DNA of 64,000 bases, taken from positions 1,798,001 to 1,862,000 of the forward strand of contig NZ_JAUSYB010000001.1 in the NCBI RefSeq assembly GCF_030816505.1, given 5' to 3'. Shown piece by piece: positions 18,060 through 25,876 of the stretch. The translations under genes and the position numbers were made by a program. Numbering within the stretch: the first letter of the stretch is position 1; each line of letters opens with the position of its first letter. Source of the DNA: Microbacterium sp. W4I20. Its GTDB lineage: Bacteria; Actinomycetota; Actinomycetes; Actinomycetales; Microbacteriaceae. The notes beneath the pieces were generated by a model. It was not told where the DNA came from. It worked only from the letters and a program-made list of their open reading frames with translations, and made no database searches.

Positions 18060-18229
18060 CGGAGGTCGAGGCTCGCAAGATGGTCCATGACCTCAACGCA
18101 GGGCTGGCTGAGTTCGCGAGCGTCGCTGAGGCGCTCGAAGAGGCCGATGTATTCCGGGGGCGGCTTGCGGTCGATGCGAACGATCGTGTGCTTGCGAGAA
18201 CGGTGCCGCAAAATTTTCGGCACCGTCAT
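18056..18229 (-). CDS. Small basic protein, unknown
   Basis: An ATG-started frame of 57 residues, beginning MTVPKILRHRSRKH and ending HLASLDLR. Most codons end in G or C, the N-terminus is strongly basic and the rest is helix-compatible. Its stop overlaps the GTG of the following frame, a sign of coupled translation. An inverted repeat CGGTGCCG-N9-CGGCACCG (18201-18225) sits over its first codons. Upstream on the same strand, near 18245-18290, a TTGACT and a TACCTT lie 16 bases apart as a possible promoter. No family is recognised. Confidence 0.4.
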   Translation of the reverse strand: MTVPKILRHRSRKHTIVRIDRKPPPEYIGLFERLSDARELSQPCVEVMDHLASLDLR

Positions 18230-18491
18230 CGTTGCGTCAAGGCCACCGGCGTCTCCCCCTTAAGGTACGCCGCCGCCCCCTGGAGTCAATAGCGGCACGT
18301 CAAGGAGGGGAACGCAGCGAATGAAAGCGCTGGCAAGACGTTCCCCCGTGGGCAGGCAAGCGCGAGCGGGCTTCCAGAGATACGTGGGAGCGAAGCGTAC
18401 ACCTGTCCATCGCCGGAACTGTTGTCGCGCCTCGCCACCGGGCAGTCGCGATGTCGGCCACGAATGGTGTCGCACAAGATAGGAGAATGCG

Positions 18492-18693
18492 ATGAGCGCG
18501 GATCACAGTACCGACTCGCCTCGGATGTTCCTCTCCGAGGAAGAGGCGGCAGCACAGCTCGGCATCCACCGCACGACGCTGCGCGCGTTGGCCTTGGATG
18601 GCCGGTCCCCCCCTCGAGCCCGTCAATCTGACCGCGCATAAGCGGATCTACCGTCTCCGCGATCTCGAACGGCTGGGCGGTGTATCAGAGTGA
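18492..18693 (+). pseudogene. xis: Excisionase-like helix-turn-helix protein, frameshifted at a C7 run
   Basis: Translation from ATG 18492 (AGGAGA six bases upstream) begins MSADHSTDSPRMFLSEEEAA and continues AQLGIHRTTLRALALDGRS, a MerR/excisionase-type HTH start. The frame then runs to an early TAA at 18639-18641 (49 residues). After the seven C at 18607-18613 the next frame continues with LEPVNLTAHKRIYRLRDLER and LGGVSE to TGA 18691-18693, the expected second half of such a protein. Removing one C gives a 66-residue product whose stop overlaps the integrase GTG (GTGA). So this is a broken xis, a slippage-controlled gene, or a sequencing error. Confidence 0.75.
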
Positions 18694-19814
18694 GCATCGA
18701 GATCCGGCGGACTACGGCCGGTAGGCCCTACTACGTCGTTCGAGTCAAGTCCGGCCGCCGGCTAGTGGCCTCGAAGGCGTTCGATATCAAGCGAGACGCA
18801 GAGATATGGGAACGGACACAGAAGCACCTCGTCGAGACAGGCCGCTCCTTGCCTCCTCCTCGCACGTTCACCCTCGGGAAGCTTGTCACGCAGTTCAAGA
18901 TGGCGCGCGCGGGCGGGAACCCGCACAGTGTCGACACCGATGTGAATAACCTGAACACGCTGCCCGCGAGCCTGCTCGACCGCCCGCTTGCGTCCATCAA
19001 CGCCAGCGACATCCGCGCTCATCTGCTCCGGCAGCTGCGGGCGGGCAAGAAGCCATCCACCGTCGCGCGGGCAAAGACCACGCTGAGCGCCTTGTTCACC
19101 TTCGCCGCTGCTGAAGGTCTTCTGCATCAACCTCACCCGGTGCGCACCATGGCGCGGATCCCCGAACTCGCAGCACCCACGCTGCGTCCCGTCAGCCCAC
19201 ATTCCATCCCCACATCGCGGATCGTTGCCTCGGCTCTCGCCGACCTCCGTGGGCGCCGCTCGGATATCGCTGATGTCTTCGAGTTCCTCTCGCTAACTGG
19301 ACTGCGCTGGGGTGAGCTCCGCGCTCTCCGCACGAATGCGCTGTCGGATGTTCCGCTTCCGCAGTTGATTGTCGAGCGCTCGCACTCCGATGGCTACGAG
19401 GAAAAGGAGCCGAAGTCCTGGCGTGGTGCGCGTCTGATCCCACTTTCCCCTCGAGCAGTGGCCATCTTCCGCGAGCATGCGCACGGAAAGCCGCTAGACG
19501 CCTACTTGTTTACTAACCGTCGCGGCGAACAGCTGAGCGTGGGCGTCGTCCGCAAGTTCCCTCTCGGCTTCCGCCGCCACGCTCTGCGCCACTACGCCGC
19601 ATCCACCTGGTTACGGCTGGGAACACCCGTAAACGAGGTCGCCGAGTACCTCGGCGATGATCCGCGCACCGTGCTTGCGGTATACGCCCACGTACTGGGG
19701 GACGACCAGCGGCGCGCGCACCTGCGACGCCTCACGGCTGCCGAGGAGCATCCCTTCGAGCAGCGTCGCGCTCAGCGCTCCCCTAACGATCGCCTTCCGG
19801 GGCTCGGCAGCTGA
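18690..19814 (+). CDS. int: Tyrosine recombinase, site-specific integrase
   Basis: The 374-residue protein has an arm-binding N-terminus, a SAM-like core-binding domain (about 60-150) and a catalytic domain. Active-site residues are Arg206 (TGLRWGEL), Lys242, His297 and Arg300 (HALR) and the nucleophile Tyr332 (VYAHV). The position usually His in LGH is Asp323. It starts at GTG 18690, overlapping the excisionase frame. It reads toward the 3' end of tRNA-Ser(GCU), 263 bases away, the classic arrangement for elements that integrate into a tRNA 3' end. It should catalyse integration and excision of the element that contains the relaxase gene. Confidence 0.95.
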   Translation: MSIEIRRTTAGRPYYVVRVKSGRRLVASKAFDIKRDAEIWERTQKHLVETGRSLPPPRTFTLGKLVTQFKMARAGGNPHSVDTDVNNLNTLPASLLDRPLASINASDIRAHLLRQLRAGKKPSTVARAKTTLSALFTFAAAEGLLHQPHPVRTMARIPELAAPTLRPVSPHSIPTSRIVASALADLRGRRSDIADVFEFLSLTGLRWGELRALRTNALSDVPLPQLIVERSHSDGYEEKEPKSWRGARLIPLSPRAVAIFREHAHGKPLDAYLFTNRRGEQLSVGVVRKFPLGFRRHALRHYAASTWLRLGTPVNEVAEYLGDDPRTVLAVYAHVLGDDQRRAHLRRLTAAEEHPFEQRRAQRSPNDRLPGLGS

Positions 19815-19971
19815 CACTCCCCCAGCGACCTCGCGCGGAGCTAATGCACCGGTCCGCCGCTATCTGAGAGCCGAACGGCCTCGGCGGCCCAGTCGAACAG
19901 CGACGTTCTCGACGCTTGGAGCGCCGCAAATGGCGGCGGCTCGTGCAGTCCGTGGAACCCGTCATCCGATC

Positions 19972-19991
19972 GGGGGACACCTGGGGGACAC
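19972..19991. repeat. Direct repeat GGGGGACAC between integrase and tRNA
   Basis: GGGGGACAC occurs at 19972-19980 and again at 19983-19991, an 11-base period. Short direct repeats between an integrase gene and the attachment tRNA are often arm-type integrase sites; that role is inferred here. Confidence 0.5.
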
Positions 19992-20047
19992 TTGGCGGCC
20001 GAAACGCGGCATTCACGTCAGATTGACCCCACAACCCCGGAACCAAG

Positions 20048-20071
20048 AAATCCCCGCCTGAGCGGGGATTT
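20048..20071. terminator. Hairpin terminator between integrase and tRNA-Ser
   Basis: AAATCCCCGC-CTGA-GCGGGGATTT forms a 10-bp stem with A and T flanks in both directions. It lies just past the 3' end of the tRNA (minus strand) and after the integrase (plus strand), so it may end both transcripts. Confidence 0.75.
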
Positions 20072-20077
20072 TCGCTG

Positions 20078-20166
20078 CGGAGACGAGGGGATTTGAACCC
20101 CTGGTCCCCGTGAGGGGACTCCACCTTAGCAGGGTGGTGCACTCGGCCGGACTATGCGACGTCTCC
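20078..20166 (-). tRNA. tRNA-Ser(GCU), likely integration site
   Basis: On the minus strand an 89-base tRNA folds with acceptor stem GGAGACG/CGTCTCC, a long variable arm and anticodon stem CCACC-CTGCTAA-GGTGG giving anticodon GCU. No CCA is encoded. The T arm reads GGGGTTCAAATCCCC. The integrase and relaxase lie on the 3' side, so the tRNA 3' half is the probable attB/attR. I found no second copy of the tRNA 3' end in the window, so the other junction should lie to the left. Confidence 0.95.
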
Positions 20167-20270
20167 AGGCATCCGACCCGAAAGCACGGATGCACCTAGC
20201 CATCATAACGGCTCTGCGCGACGGGCACGAACCGAGGCGCCGCTCGCGCTCGGTGGTCCGCAGCGGGTGA

Positions 20271-20286
20271 TCGTCCAGTCCATGTT
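20271..20286 (+). promoter_or_regulatory. 16-bp repeat upstream of the ferredoxin-P450 operon, candidate AraC site
   Basis: TCGTCCAGTCCATGTT occurs here, about 114 bases before the ferredoxin start, and again identically at 23974-23989 before the aldo-keto reductase gene. It contains a direct GTCC-A-GTCC. The AraC-type regulator encoded in the operon is the natural candidate to bind both. Confidence 0.6.
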
Positions 20287-20399
20287 CTGCACGCGTCGAG
20301 CATAGGGAATACCGGCTCGAACGATTTGAATTGACCCCATCGTCCTCGGCGAAGCGAACGCCGCACGGACAGCACCGGCAGAGGTACAGAGGAGTATCC

Positions 20400-20594
20400 A
20401 TGAGCATCACGGTCCAGACCGGAGCCTGCGTCGGCGCCGGCCAGTGCGCACTCGTCGCACCCGACGTCTTCGACCAGGACGACGACGGCATCGTCCTGCT
20501 GCTCGAGCCGAACCCGGAGGGCTCCGACCTCATCGATGCCACCCGTGCCGTGCGCCTGTGCCCGGCTCGCGCCATCACCCTGACGTCGCCATGA
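20400..20594 (+). CDS. [3Fe-4S] ferredoxin, P450 redox partner
   Basis: The 64-residue protein starts at ATG 20400 after GAGGAG. Cysteines 10, 16 and 54 (ACVGAGQC ... RLCPA) with a non-Cys residue at the fourth position indicate a [3Fe-4S] cluster of the type used by bacterial cytochromes P450. An acidic patch FDQDDDG follows the second Cys. It should carry electrons from the reductase encoded next, with which it overlaps by four bases (ATGA), to the P450 two genes down. A longer upstream reading frame is not supported by a ribosome-binding site. Confidence 0.95.
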   Translation: MSITVQTGACVGAGQCALVAPDVFDQDDDGIVLLLEPNPEGSDLIDATRAVRLCPARAITLTSP

Positions 20595-21766
20595 CCGCAC
20601 CCGCACGGGTCGTCGTGGTCGGCGCATCGATCGGCGGACTCACCGCCGCCGAGACCCTGCGCCAGGAGGGCTTCGACGGCGAGATCATCCTGCTCGGCGA
20701 CGAGTCGCACCTGCCGTACACCCGCCCTCCGCTGTCGAAGCAGATCCTCCTCGGCGAGTGGACCCCGGAGGAAGCGGCCATCCGGACGACGGCCGAGCTC
20801 GACGACCTCCGCATCGACGTGCGCACCGGCTGCGCGGCCATCGGGCTCGACGTCGACGCCCGCGTGCTGCAGACCTCCGACGGTCCGCTCCCCTTCGACG
20901 AGCTGGTCATCGCGACCGGTACCGAACCGCGCACGCATCCGCTGCTCACCGACGCTCCGACGCTGCGCACCCTCGAGCATTCGGTCCAGCTGCGCGAGCG
21001 CCTGCAGACCGCGCGTCGCATCGCGGTCGTCGGCTCCGGCATCCTCGGTTCCGAGATCGCCAGCGCCGCACGAAAGCACGACGCGGAAACACTCCTCCTC
21101 GGGCGCTCGGGCTCACTGGGCTTCGGCGGGGTCGGCCGGCTCCTCACCGACCGGCTGAGCAGCCTGCACGAGGACCACGGCGTCGAACTCGCGCTACGCG
21201 CCGACATCACCGCCGCCACCCCGGCAACCGGCGGAGGTACCGAACTCACCGTCGACGGCACCACCCGCTCCTTCGACCTCGTCGTCGTCGTGATCGGCGG
21301 AACGCCGCGCACGCGGTGGCTCGACGGTTCATCCCTCGACCTCAGCGACGGCGTCGCCTGCGACCGTGCGGGCGCTGCCGCCCCCGGTGTCTGGGCGGTC
21401 GGCGACGTCGCCGCCTGGGCCGACCCGGTGACCGGCGAGCACGTACGCGTCGAGCACCAGAGCAACGCGATCGAGCAGGCGATCGCGGTCGCCTCCCGGC
21501 TCACCCACGGTGCGGAGAGCCCGCAGCCGGTCCCGTTCTTCTGGTCCGAGATCCACGGCACGCGCATCAACGCCTACGGATGGTTCGACGCGCAGCATCC
21601 GCTGATCGACACGACGACGGATGCCGACGCCAAAGGCGCCGTGCTCGAGAGCCGCGACGCCGCCGGCCACCTCCGCGGCGTCGTCGGCTGGAACGCCTCG
21701 CCTCGCGACTTCCGCACCGCCCGCACCGCCGTCGTGACCTCCGCCCCTCCTGTCCCCCAACCCTGA
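20591..21766 (+). CDS. FAD-dependent ferredoxin reductase
   Basis: The 391-residue protein from ATG 20591 has an N-terminal FAD motif VVVGASIGGLTAAETL, the RPPLSK segment, a second dinucleotide motif VVGSGILGSEIA for NAD(P)H, and the C-terminal FAD motif GVWAVGDVAAW. This is the putidaredoxin-reductase/BphA4-like class that passes electrons from NAD(P)H to the small ferredoxin. Overlap with the ferredoxin stop and a gap of only 13 bases to the P450 show a co-translated redox chain. Length and motifs are normal for the family. Confidence 0.94.
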   Translation: MTAPARVVVVGASIGGLTAAETLRQEGFDGEIILLGDESHLPYTRPPLSKQILLGEWTPEEAAIRTTAELDDLRIDVRTGCAAIGLDVDARVLQTSDGPLPFDELVIATGTEPRTHPLLTDAPTLRTLEHSVQLRERLQTARRIAVVGSGILGSEIASAARKHDAETLLLGRSGSLGFGGVGRLLTDRLSSLHEDHGVELALRADITAATPATGGGTELTVDGTTRSFDLVVVVIGGTPRTRWLDGSSLDLSDGVACDRAGAAAPGVWAVGDVAAWADPVTGEHVRVEHQSNAIEQAIAVASRLTHGAESPQPVPFFWSEIHGTRINAYGWFDAQHPLIDTTTDADAKGAVLESRDAAGHLRGVVGWNASPRDFRTARTAVVTSAPPVPQP

Positions 21767-21779
21767 AGAAGGTAGATCG

Positions 21780-23078
21780 ATGACGATCCCCGCCGGATGC
21801 CCGTTCCACGCCCGCTCCCTGCCCGGAGACGGCACACCCCTCGCACCGTCGCCGCAGCTCGCGGCCTGGCGGGAGGAGGCGGCGTTCATACCGCTCGACT
21901 TCCAGGACGGCCACGAGGGCCTCGTCGCCACCCGCTACGACGCCGCAGTGAGCGTGCTGCAGGACCCGCGCTTCAGCATGCGCCCCGGACGGATGCCGGT
22001 GGGCCCTGCCGTCGAATCCCACGGCACCGGGCACGAGGGCGCCCAAGAGGGCACCGCCGAGACCGCCGCGGTCCCTCTCGAAGCGCCCGGCGAGCTCGAC
22101 GAGGCAGGACAGCGGTCGGACGACCTCAATCTGCTCAACCTCGACGGCGAGGAGCACTCCAAGCTCCGCCGCGCAGTGACCGCGCGCTTCTCGGTGCGCC
22201 AGGCCCGCGCGCGCGAGCCGTGGATCCGCGGCATGATCGCCGAGCAGATCGCGCGGCTGCGCACCCTGGGAGCCGAGGTCGATCTGTGGCGCGAGTACGC
22301 GATGCCCATCTCGGCGCGCACCCACTGCCATGTCATCGGCATCCCGGAACACCACTACGAGACCTTCGTCGCGCTGTTCGTGGAGGAGTCCACGGCGCAG
22401 CAGAAGTACGACTTCATCCGCGCTCTGCTCGAGGAGCGCCGCAGCTCGCCCGGCGACGACGTGATCAGCGACCTGCTCGCCCACCCCGATCTCGACCGCA
22501 TCGAGGTCGAGGGAGTGCTGCGACTGCTCATGGGCGCCGGTCGCGATTCGGTGGCGTACCTGATCGCCACGGCATCCGTCGCTCTCCTGACGAATCCCGA
22601 CCAGCGCGCGATCCTGCAGAGCGAGCCGGAGAAGATCCGCCCGGCCGTCGAGGAGTTCATGCGGGTCGGAGCGATGTTCGTGACACTGTTCGCGCGCACC
22701 GCGCTCGAAGACGTCGAGGTCGAGGGGACGACGATCCCGGCCGGAACCTCGGTGTCGGTGTCGCCCGTCTCCGCCAACCGCGACCCTGCGCACTGGGGAG
22801 CGGATGCCGAGACCTTCGACGTCGAGCGCGACGCGTTCGGACACCTCGGCTTCGGCTACGGCATCCACGGCTGCATCGGCCAGCAGGTCGCCCGGGTCGA
22901 GATCCGCGAGGCGATCACCGCGCTCCTCGAGGCCTTCCCCGCCATCGAGCTCGTCGACGCCGAACAGCTCACCCCGCAGCCGTTCGCGCACCCCGTCGCC
23001 GTCTACGAGGCAGGGAGCGTGATCGCGCGTCTCGAGCCTGTGTCGGATGCCGCGAGTGAACTAGCATCGGCGAGATGA
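21780..23078 (+). CDS. Cytochrome P450 monooxygenase
   Basis: The 432-residue soluble P450 has the heme loop FGYGIHGCIG with axial Cys365, the I-helix AGRDS near 252 and an ExxR motif (EEFMR). The ribosome-binding site AAGAAGG precedes ATG 21780. After GRMPVGP there is an insertion of roughly 25-30 acidic and Gly/Ala-rich residues before the normal NLDGEEHSKLRR, in the B-C loop region that often shapes substrate entry. It should hydroxylate an unknown organic substrate using the ferredoxin and reductase encoded before it. The gene overlaps the AraC regulator by four bases. The substrate cannot be read from sequence. Confidence 0.95.
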   Translation: MTIPAGCPFHARSLPGDGTPLAPSPQLAAWREEAAFIPLDFQDGHEGLVATRYDAAVSVLQDPRFSMRPGRMPVGPAVESHGTGHEGAQEGTAETAAVPLEAPGELDEAGQRSDDLNLLNLDGEEHSKLRRAVTARFSVRQARAREPWIRGMIAEQIARLRTLGAEVDLWREYAMPISARTHCHVIGIPEHHYETFVALFVEESTAQQKYDFIRALLEERRSSPGDDVISDLLAHPDLDRIEVEGVLRLLMGAGRDSVAYLIATASVALLTNPDQRAILQSEPEKIRPAVEEFMRVGAMFVTLFARTALEDVEVEGTTIPAGTSVSVSPVSANRDPAHWGADAETFDVERDAFGHLGFGYGIHGCIGQQVARVEIREAITALLEAFPAIELVDAEQLTPQPFAHPVAVYEAGSVIARLEPVSDAASELASAR

Positions 23079-23941
23079 CGACCCTTCGCCCCGACGATGA
23101 CCCGGTCGTCGTCGGGGCGAACTGGTACCGGTTCTCCTCTGGCGAGCGCATCGTCAATCCGCATGTGAAGAGCGTCTCGTTCGTCTGGATCGTGAGCGGT
23201 GGCGGTGAGATCCGCGCCGGCGGCCAACGCTTCGCCGTCGACGCCCAGCACGTGCTGCGCCTGCCCTGGAACCACCACGTCGAGTACCGCGCCCACGCCC
23301 GCGGTCCGTTCCACATCGGCACCCTGCACGTGGTCCCGCGGCATGACCGGGATGCCGCCGTCATCCCGCGAGTCGCGCACCTGCCGGGCGATCCGCTGCT
23401 CGACGATCCCGCTCGCAGCGGCGATGCCTCCGCCTTCCGCCCCGGGCTCTCCTCGATGCGCAACGCCGCCGCCCGCCGCATCACCGAGTTCGGCACCATG
23501 GCGATCGAGCGGCTCGGCGAAGGCGGCTTCGACGAGGACTACTTCCGCGCGCTCGGCCGCCTCATCCTGCTCGAGAACGAGGCCTGGGCAGACACGCACG
23601 TGCAGCAGGCGACGCTCCCCGGGTCGCTCGAGCTGATGATGACGTTCATCCGCCACCACATCGCCGAGCCGCTGACCGTGGCGCGCGTCGCGGAGGCCGC
23701 CCGCTGCAGTGAGACCACTGCGCAGCGCCTGTTCGTGCGGCATACGGGCGAGTCCACCCAGGCGTGGATCCGGCATCACCGCCTGCGCGAGGCGAGCAGT
23801 CTGCTCCGCACCACCGGCCTGCGCGTGAGCGAGGTCGCGCAGCTCGTCGGCTACCCCGATCCGCTGTACTTCTCGCGCGCGTTCCGGCGTGCCTACGGCG
23901 TCGCTCCCAGCCAGTTCGCCCGCGCCACGCTCCGCCCCTGA
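23075..23941 (+). CDS. AraC-family transcriptional regulator
   Basis: The 288-residue protein has an N-terminal cupin-like sensing domain (about 1-160) and a C-terminal double helix-turn-helix (about 185-285; LTVARVAEAARCSETTAQRLF and VSEVAQLVGYPDPLYFSRAFRR). It is translationally coupled to the P450 gene (ATGA, 23075-23078). Its position at the end of the operon and the identical 16-base sequence before this operon and before the following one make it a likely activator of both. The inducer is probably the P450 substrate or product. Confidence 0.94.
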   Translation: MTTLRPDDDPVVVGANWYRFSSGERIVNPHVKSVSFVWIVSGGGEIRAGGQRFAVDAQHVLRLPWNHHVEYRAHARGPFHIGTLHVVPRHDRDAAVIPRVAHLPGDPLLDDPARSGDASAFRPGLSSMRNAAARRITEFGTMAIERLGEGGFDEDYFRALGRLILLENEAWADTHVQQATLPGSLELMMTFIRHHIAEPLTVARVAEAARCSETTAQRLFVRHTGESTQAWIRHHRLREASSLLRTTGLRVSEVAQLVGYPDPLYFSRAFRRAYGVAPSQFARATLRP

Positions 23942-23973
23942 CCGCCGTTCGCGAGCCGCGGGAAGCACCCTGC

Positions 23974-23989
23974 TCGTCCAGTCCATGTT
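23974..23989 (+). promoter_or_regulatory. Second copy of the 16-bp candidate AraC site
   Basis: TCGTCCAGTCCATGTT, identical to 20271-20286, lies 33 bases after the AraC gene and 103 bases before the aldo-keto reductase start. A TAGATT near 24030 is a possible -10. Sixteen identical bases in two intergenic regions of one block are unlikely by chance. Confidence 0.6.
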
Positions 23990-24091
23990 TCGGTGTTCCG
24001 GTGCCCGCCGTGGAGCGGCCGCGATCCGTAGATTCGACAGCAGAGTCGCGCAGTGTCGGCTGCGCCAGAGCGTGAAGGAGCGCACCTGCAC

Positions 24092-25072
24092 ATGACGGTT
24101 CATCGGCGTCGGTTCGGACGCACAGGGTGGGAGATCAGCGAAGTGTCCTTCGGGGCGTGGCAGCTGGGCGGCCAATGGGGGCCGGTCGACGACGACGCCT
24201 CCGTGCGGGCTCTTCTCGAGGCCTACGAGCGAGGGATCAACTTCGTCGACACGGCGGAGATGTACGGCTCAGGGCACAGCGAGGAGGTCGTCGGGCGTTC
24301 GCTGCGCGAGTGGCAGGGCGAGAAGATCTTCGTCGCCACCAAGTTGCAGCCGACGGCCTGGCCGCATCCGTCGGTCGACGATCCCGACATCGCCGCCGCC
24401 TACCCGCCCGAGTATCTCCGGGCGCAGGTGGAGCAGTCGCTGCGCCGGCTCGCCGTCGACCGGCTCGATCTGATCCAGCTGCACTGCTGGATGCCGGGCG
24501 GCATGCACGACCGCGCCTGGCTCGACACCCTTCGCGCGCTGCAGGCCGAGGGCAAGATCGACCGGATCGGCGTCTCGCTGCGCGACTACCGCGCTGACGA
24601 GGGCGTCGAGATCGCCGGGTCCGGCCTCGTCGACTCGATCCAGGTCATCTACAACATCTTCGAGCAGCGACCGGAGCACGCGCTGTTCGCCGCCGCGGCC
24701 GCATCGGACACCGCGATCATCGCCCGGGTGGCCCTCGATTCCGGTTCGCTGAGCGGCGCGTGGACGGCATCGTCCTACGACGAGTGGGCCGAGGACTCGG
24801 TGCTGAAGACGATGTTCCGCGGCGAGCGCTTCGCCGAGACCCTCGAGCGACTGGACGAGCTGAAGAAGGTGACCGAGGCGCACTACCCGGGGCTCGACGA
24901 GGCGGCCGTGCGCTTCGTACTGGACCGCCCCGAGGTGTCGACGGCGATCGTCGGCATGACCTCGCAGAAGCGCATCGCGCGCAACCTGTCCTTCGCGGAT
25001 GGCCAGGGGCTGGTCGACGGGCTCCACGAGAAGCTCGCGCCGTTCGAGTGGCAGAGGAACTTCTACGTATGA
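24092..25072 (+). CDS. Aldo/keto reductase
   Basis: From ATG 24092 (AAGGAG about 12 bases upstream) the protein has 326 residues and forms a typical AKR barrel. The catalytic tetrad is Asp53 and Tyr58 (FVDTAEMYG), Lys84 (ATKLQP) and His131 (IQLHCW). The C-terminal VRFVLDRPEVSTAIVGM cofactor loop is present. It would reduce or oxidise a carbonyl/alcohol with NADPH. It is coupled to the creatininase-family gene (ATGA at 25069-25072) and preceded by the same 16-base element as the P450 operon, so a joint pathway is likely. An alternative upstream ATG would add 13 residues. Confidence 0.92.
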   Translation: MTVHRRRFGRTGWEISEVSFGAWQLGGQWGPVDDDASVRALLEAYERGINFVDTAEMYGSGHSEEVVGRSLREWQGEKIFVATKLQPTAWPHPSVDDPDIAAAYPPEYLRAQVEQSLRRLAVDRLDLIQLHCWMPGGMHDRAWLDTLRALQAEGKIDRIGVSLRDYRADEGVEIAGSGLVDSIQVIYNIFEQRPEHALFAAAAASDTAIIARVALDSGSLSGAWTASSYDEWAEDSVLKTMFRGERFAETLERLDELKKVTEAHYPGLDEAAVRFVLDRPEVSTAIVGMTSQKRIARNLSFADGQGLVDGLHEKLAPFEWQRNFYV

Positions 25073-25794
25073 CCACCTCATCGACAGCCGCCGTGGAGCG
25101 GCTCAGCCCGCAGCAGATCGAAGATCGCCTCGCGATCGCGCCGGTCGCCTATCTTCCGCTGGGCTCGTTGGAGTTCCACGGTCCGCACCTGCCGATCGGT
25201 CTCGACGCGCTCACGGCTTACGGCATCTGCCTCGCCGCGGCCGAGCGCGGCGGGGGCATCGTGTTGCCCGCGTACTACCAGGCGGTCGGCGGGGAGCACA
25301 GCCGGTACCCGTGGACGATCATGAGCGACAACCCGGATGCCATCGAGGCGCTGCTGGGCGAGACCCTGCTGCGGCTGTCCGAGCTCGGCGTGCGTCGCGC
25401 CGTGATCCTCAGCGGTCACTTCGCCGACGAGCAGCGCGACCTCATCACGCGTGTGGCCGAGCGCTGGAACGGCGGCCGCTCGGAGCTGTCGGCCGTCGCC
25501 CGCACCCTCGGTCAGGCGCCAGAGCCGCCGGTCGCGCCCGACCACGCCGGACGATTCGAGTCGCTGCTGCTGCACGCGATGTCACCCGAGCTGGTGGATG
25601 TGAGCGTGCTCCCGGACGCCGACGCGTTCCCGGCCCCGGCGGACGAAGACCCCTACGGACAGAACCGCCACGGCGCCGAGCATCCGCTGCACGGCATCTT
25701 CGGCGCCGACCCGCGCCGCCTCGATGTGGAGAGCGCGGCTCCCCTGTTCGAGCACCTCGTGCACTGGACCGGGGGGCTGGCGGAGGACGCGTAG
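25069..25794 (+). CDS. Creatininase-family metal-dependent hydrolase
   Basis: The 241-residue protein has the family metal site GSLEFHGPHLPIGLDAL (Glu35, His37, His40, Asp46), then GGEHSRYPW, SGHFADEQ in place of the usual GHGGN-type segment, and DHAGRFES matching the DHAGxxET motif. The family includes creatinine amidohydrolase, mycofactocin-maturation and keto-cyclitol hydrolases. Substrates therefore cannot be assigned. The gene overlaps the aldo-keto reductase stop and ends before a strong terminator. Working with an oxidoreductase and a P450, it may open a ring (lactam, lactone or keto-cyclitol) formed earlier in the pathway; that is inference. Confidence 0.88.
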   Translation: MTTSSTAAVERLSPQQIEDRLAIAPVAYLPLGSLEFHGPHLPIGLDALTAYGICLAAAERGGGIVLPAYYQAVGGEHSRYPWTIMSDNPDAIEALLGETLLRLSELGVRRAVILSGHFADEQRDLITRVAERWNGGRSELSAVARTLGQAPEPPVAPDHAGRFESLLLHAMSPELVDVSVLPDADAFPAPADEDPYGQNRHGAEHPLHGIFGADPRRLDVESAAPLFEHLVHWTGGLAEDA

Positions 25795-25825
25795 CCCCGC
25801 CGCACGCCGGAAATCATGCACACGA

Positions 25826-25861
25826 AGAGGCGCCCGGTCGGATTTCCGACCGGGCGCCTCT
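25826..25861. terminator. Strong bidirectional terminator
   Basis: AGAGGCGCCCGGTCGG (25826-25841), a four-base loop, then its exact complement (25846-25861) form a 16-bp GC-rich stem. It lies between two converging genes, the creatininase-family gene and the rhamnose binding-protein gene, and can stop transcription from both sides. Confidence 0.9.
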
Positions 25862-25876
25862 CTCGTCGTTCTCGAC

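Noticed and set aside
18321-18482. 53-codon plus-strand frame with a strong AGGAGGGG ahead
   Set aside because: The product is Arg-rich with no protein-like pattern; the ribosome-binding-like sequence alone is not enough to call a gene.
20022-20339. ATTGACCCCA at 20022-20031 and 20330-20339 on both sides of the tRNA
   Set aside because: Ten bases in GC-rich DNA is too short for an att repeat, and it does not coincide with the tRNA 3' end.
20126-21079. Minus-strand frame through the tRNA-Ser and ferredoxin region
   Set aside because: It covers a clear tRNA and three motif-verified genes on the other strand.
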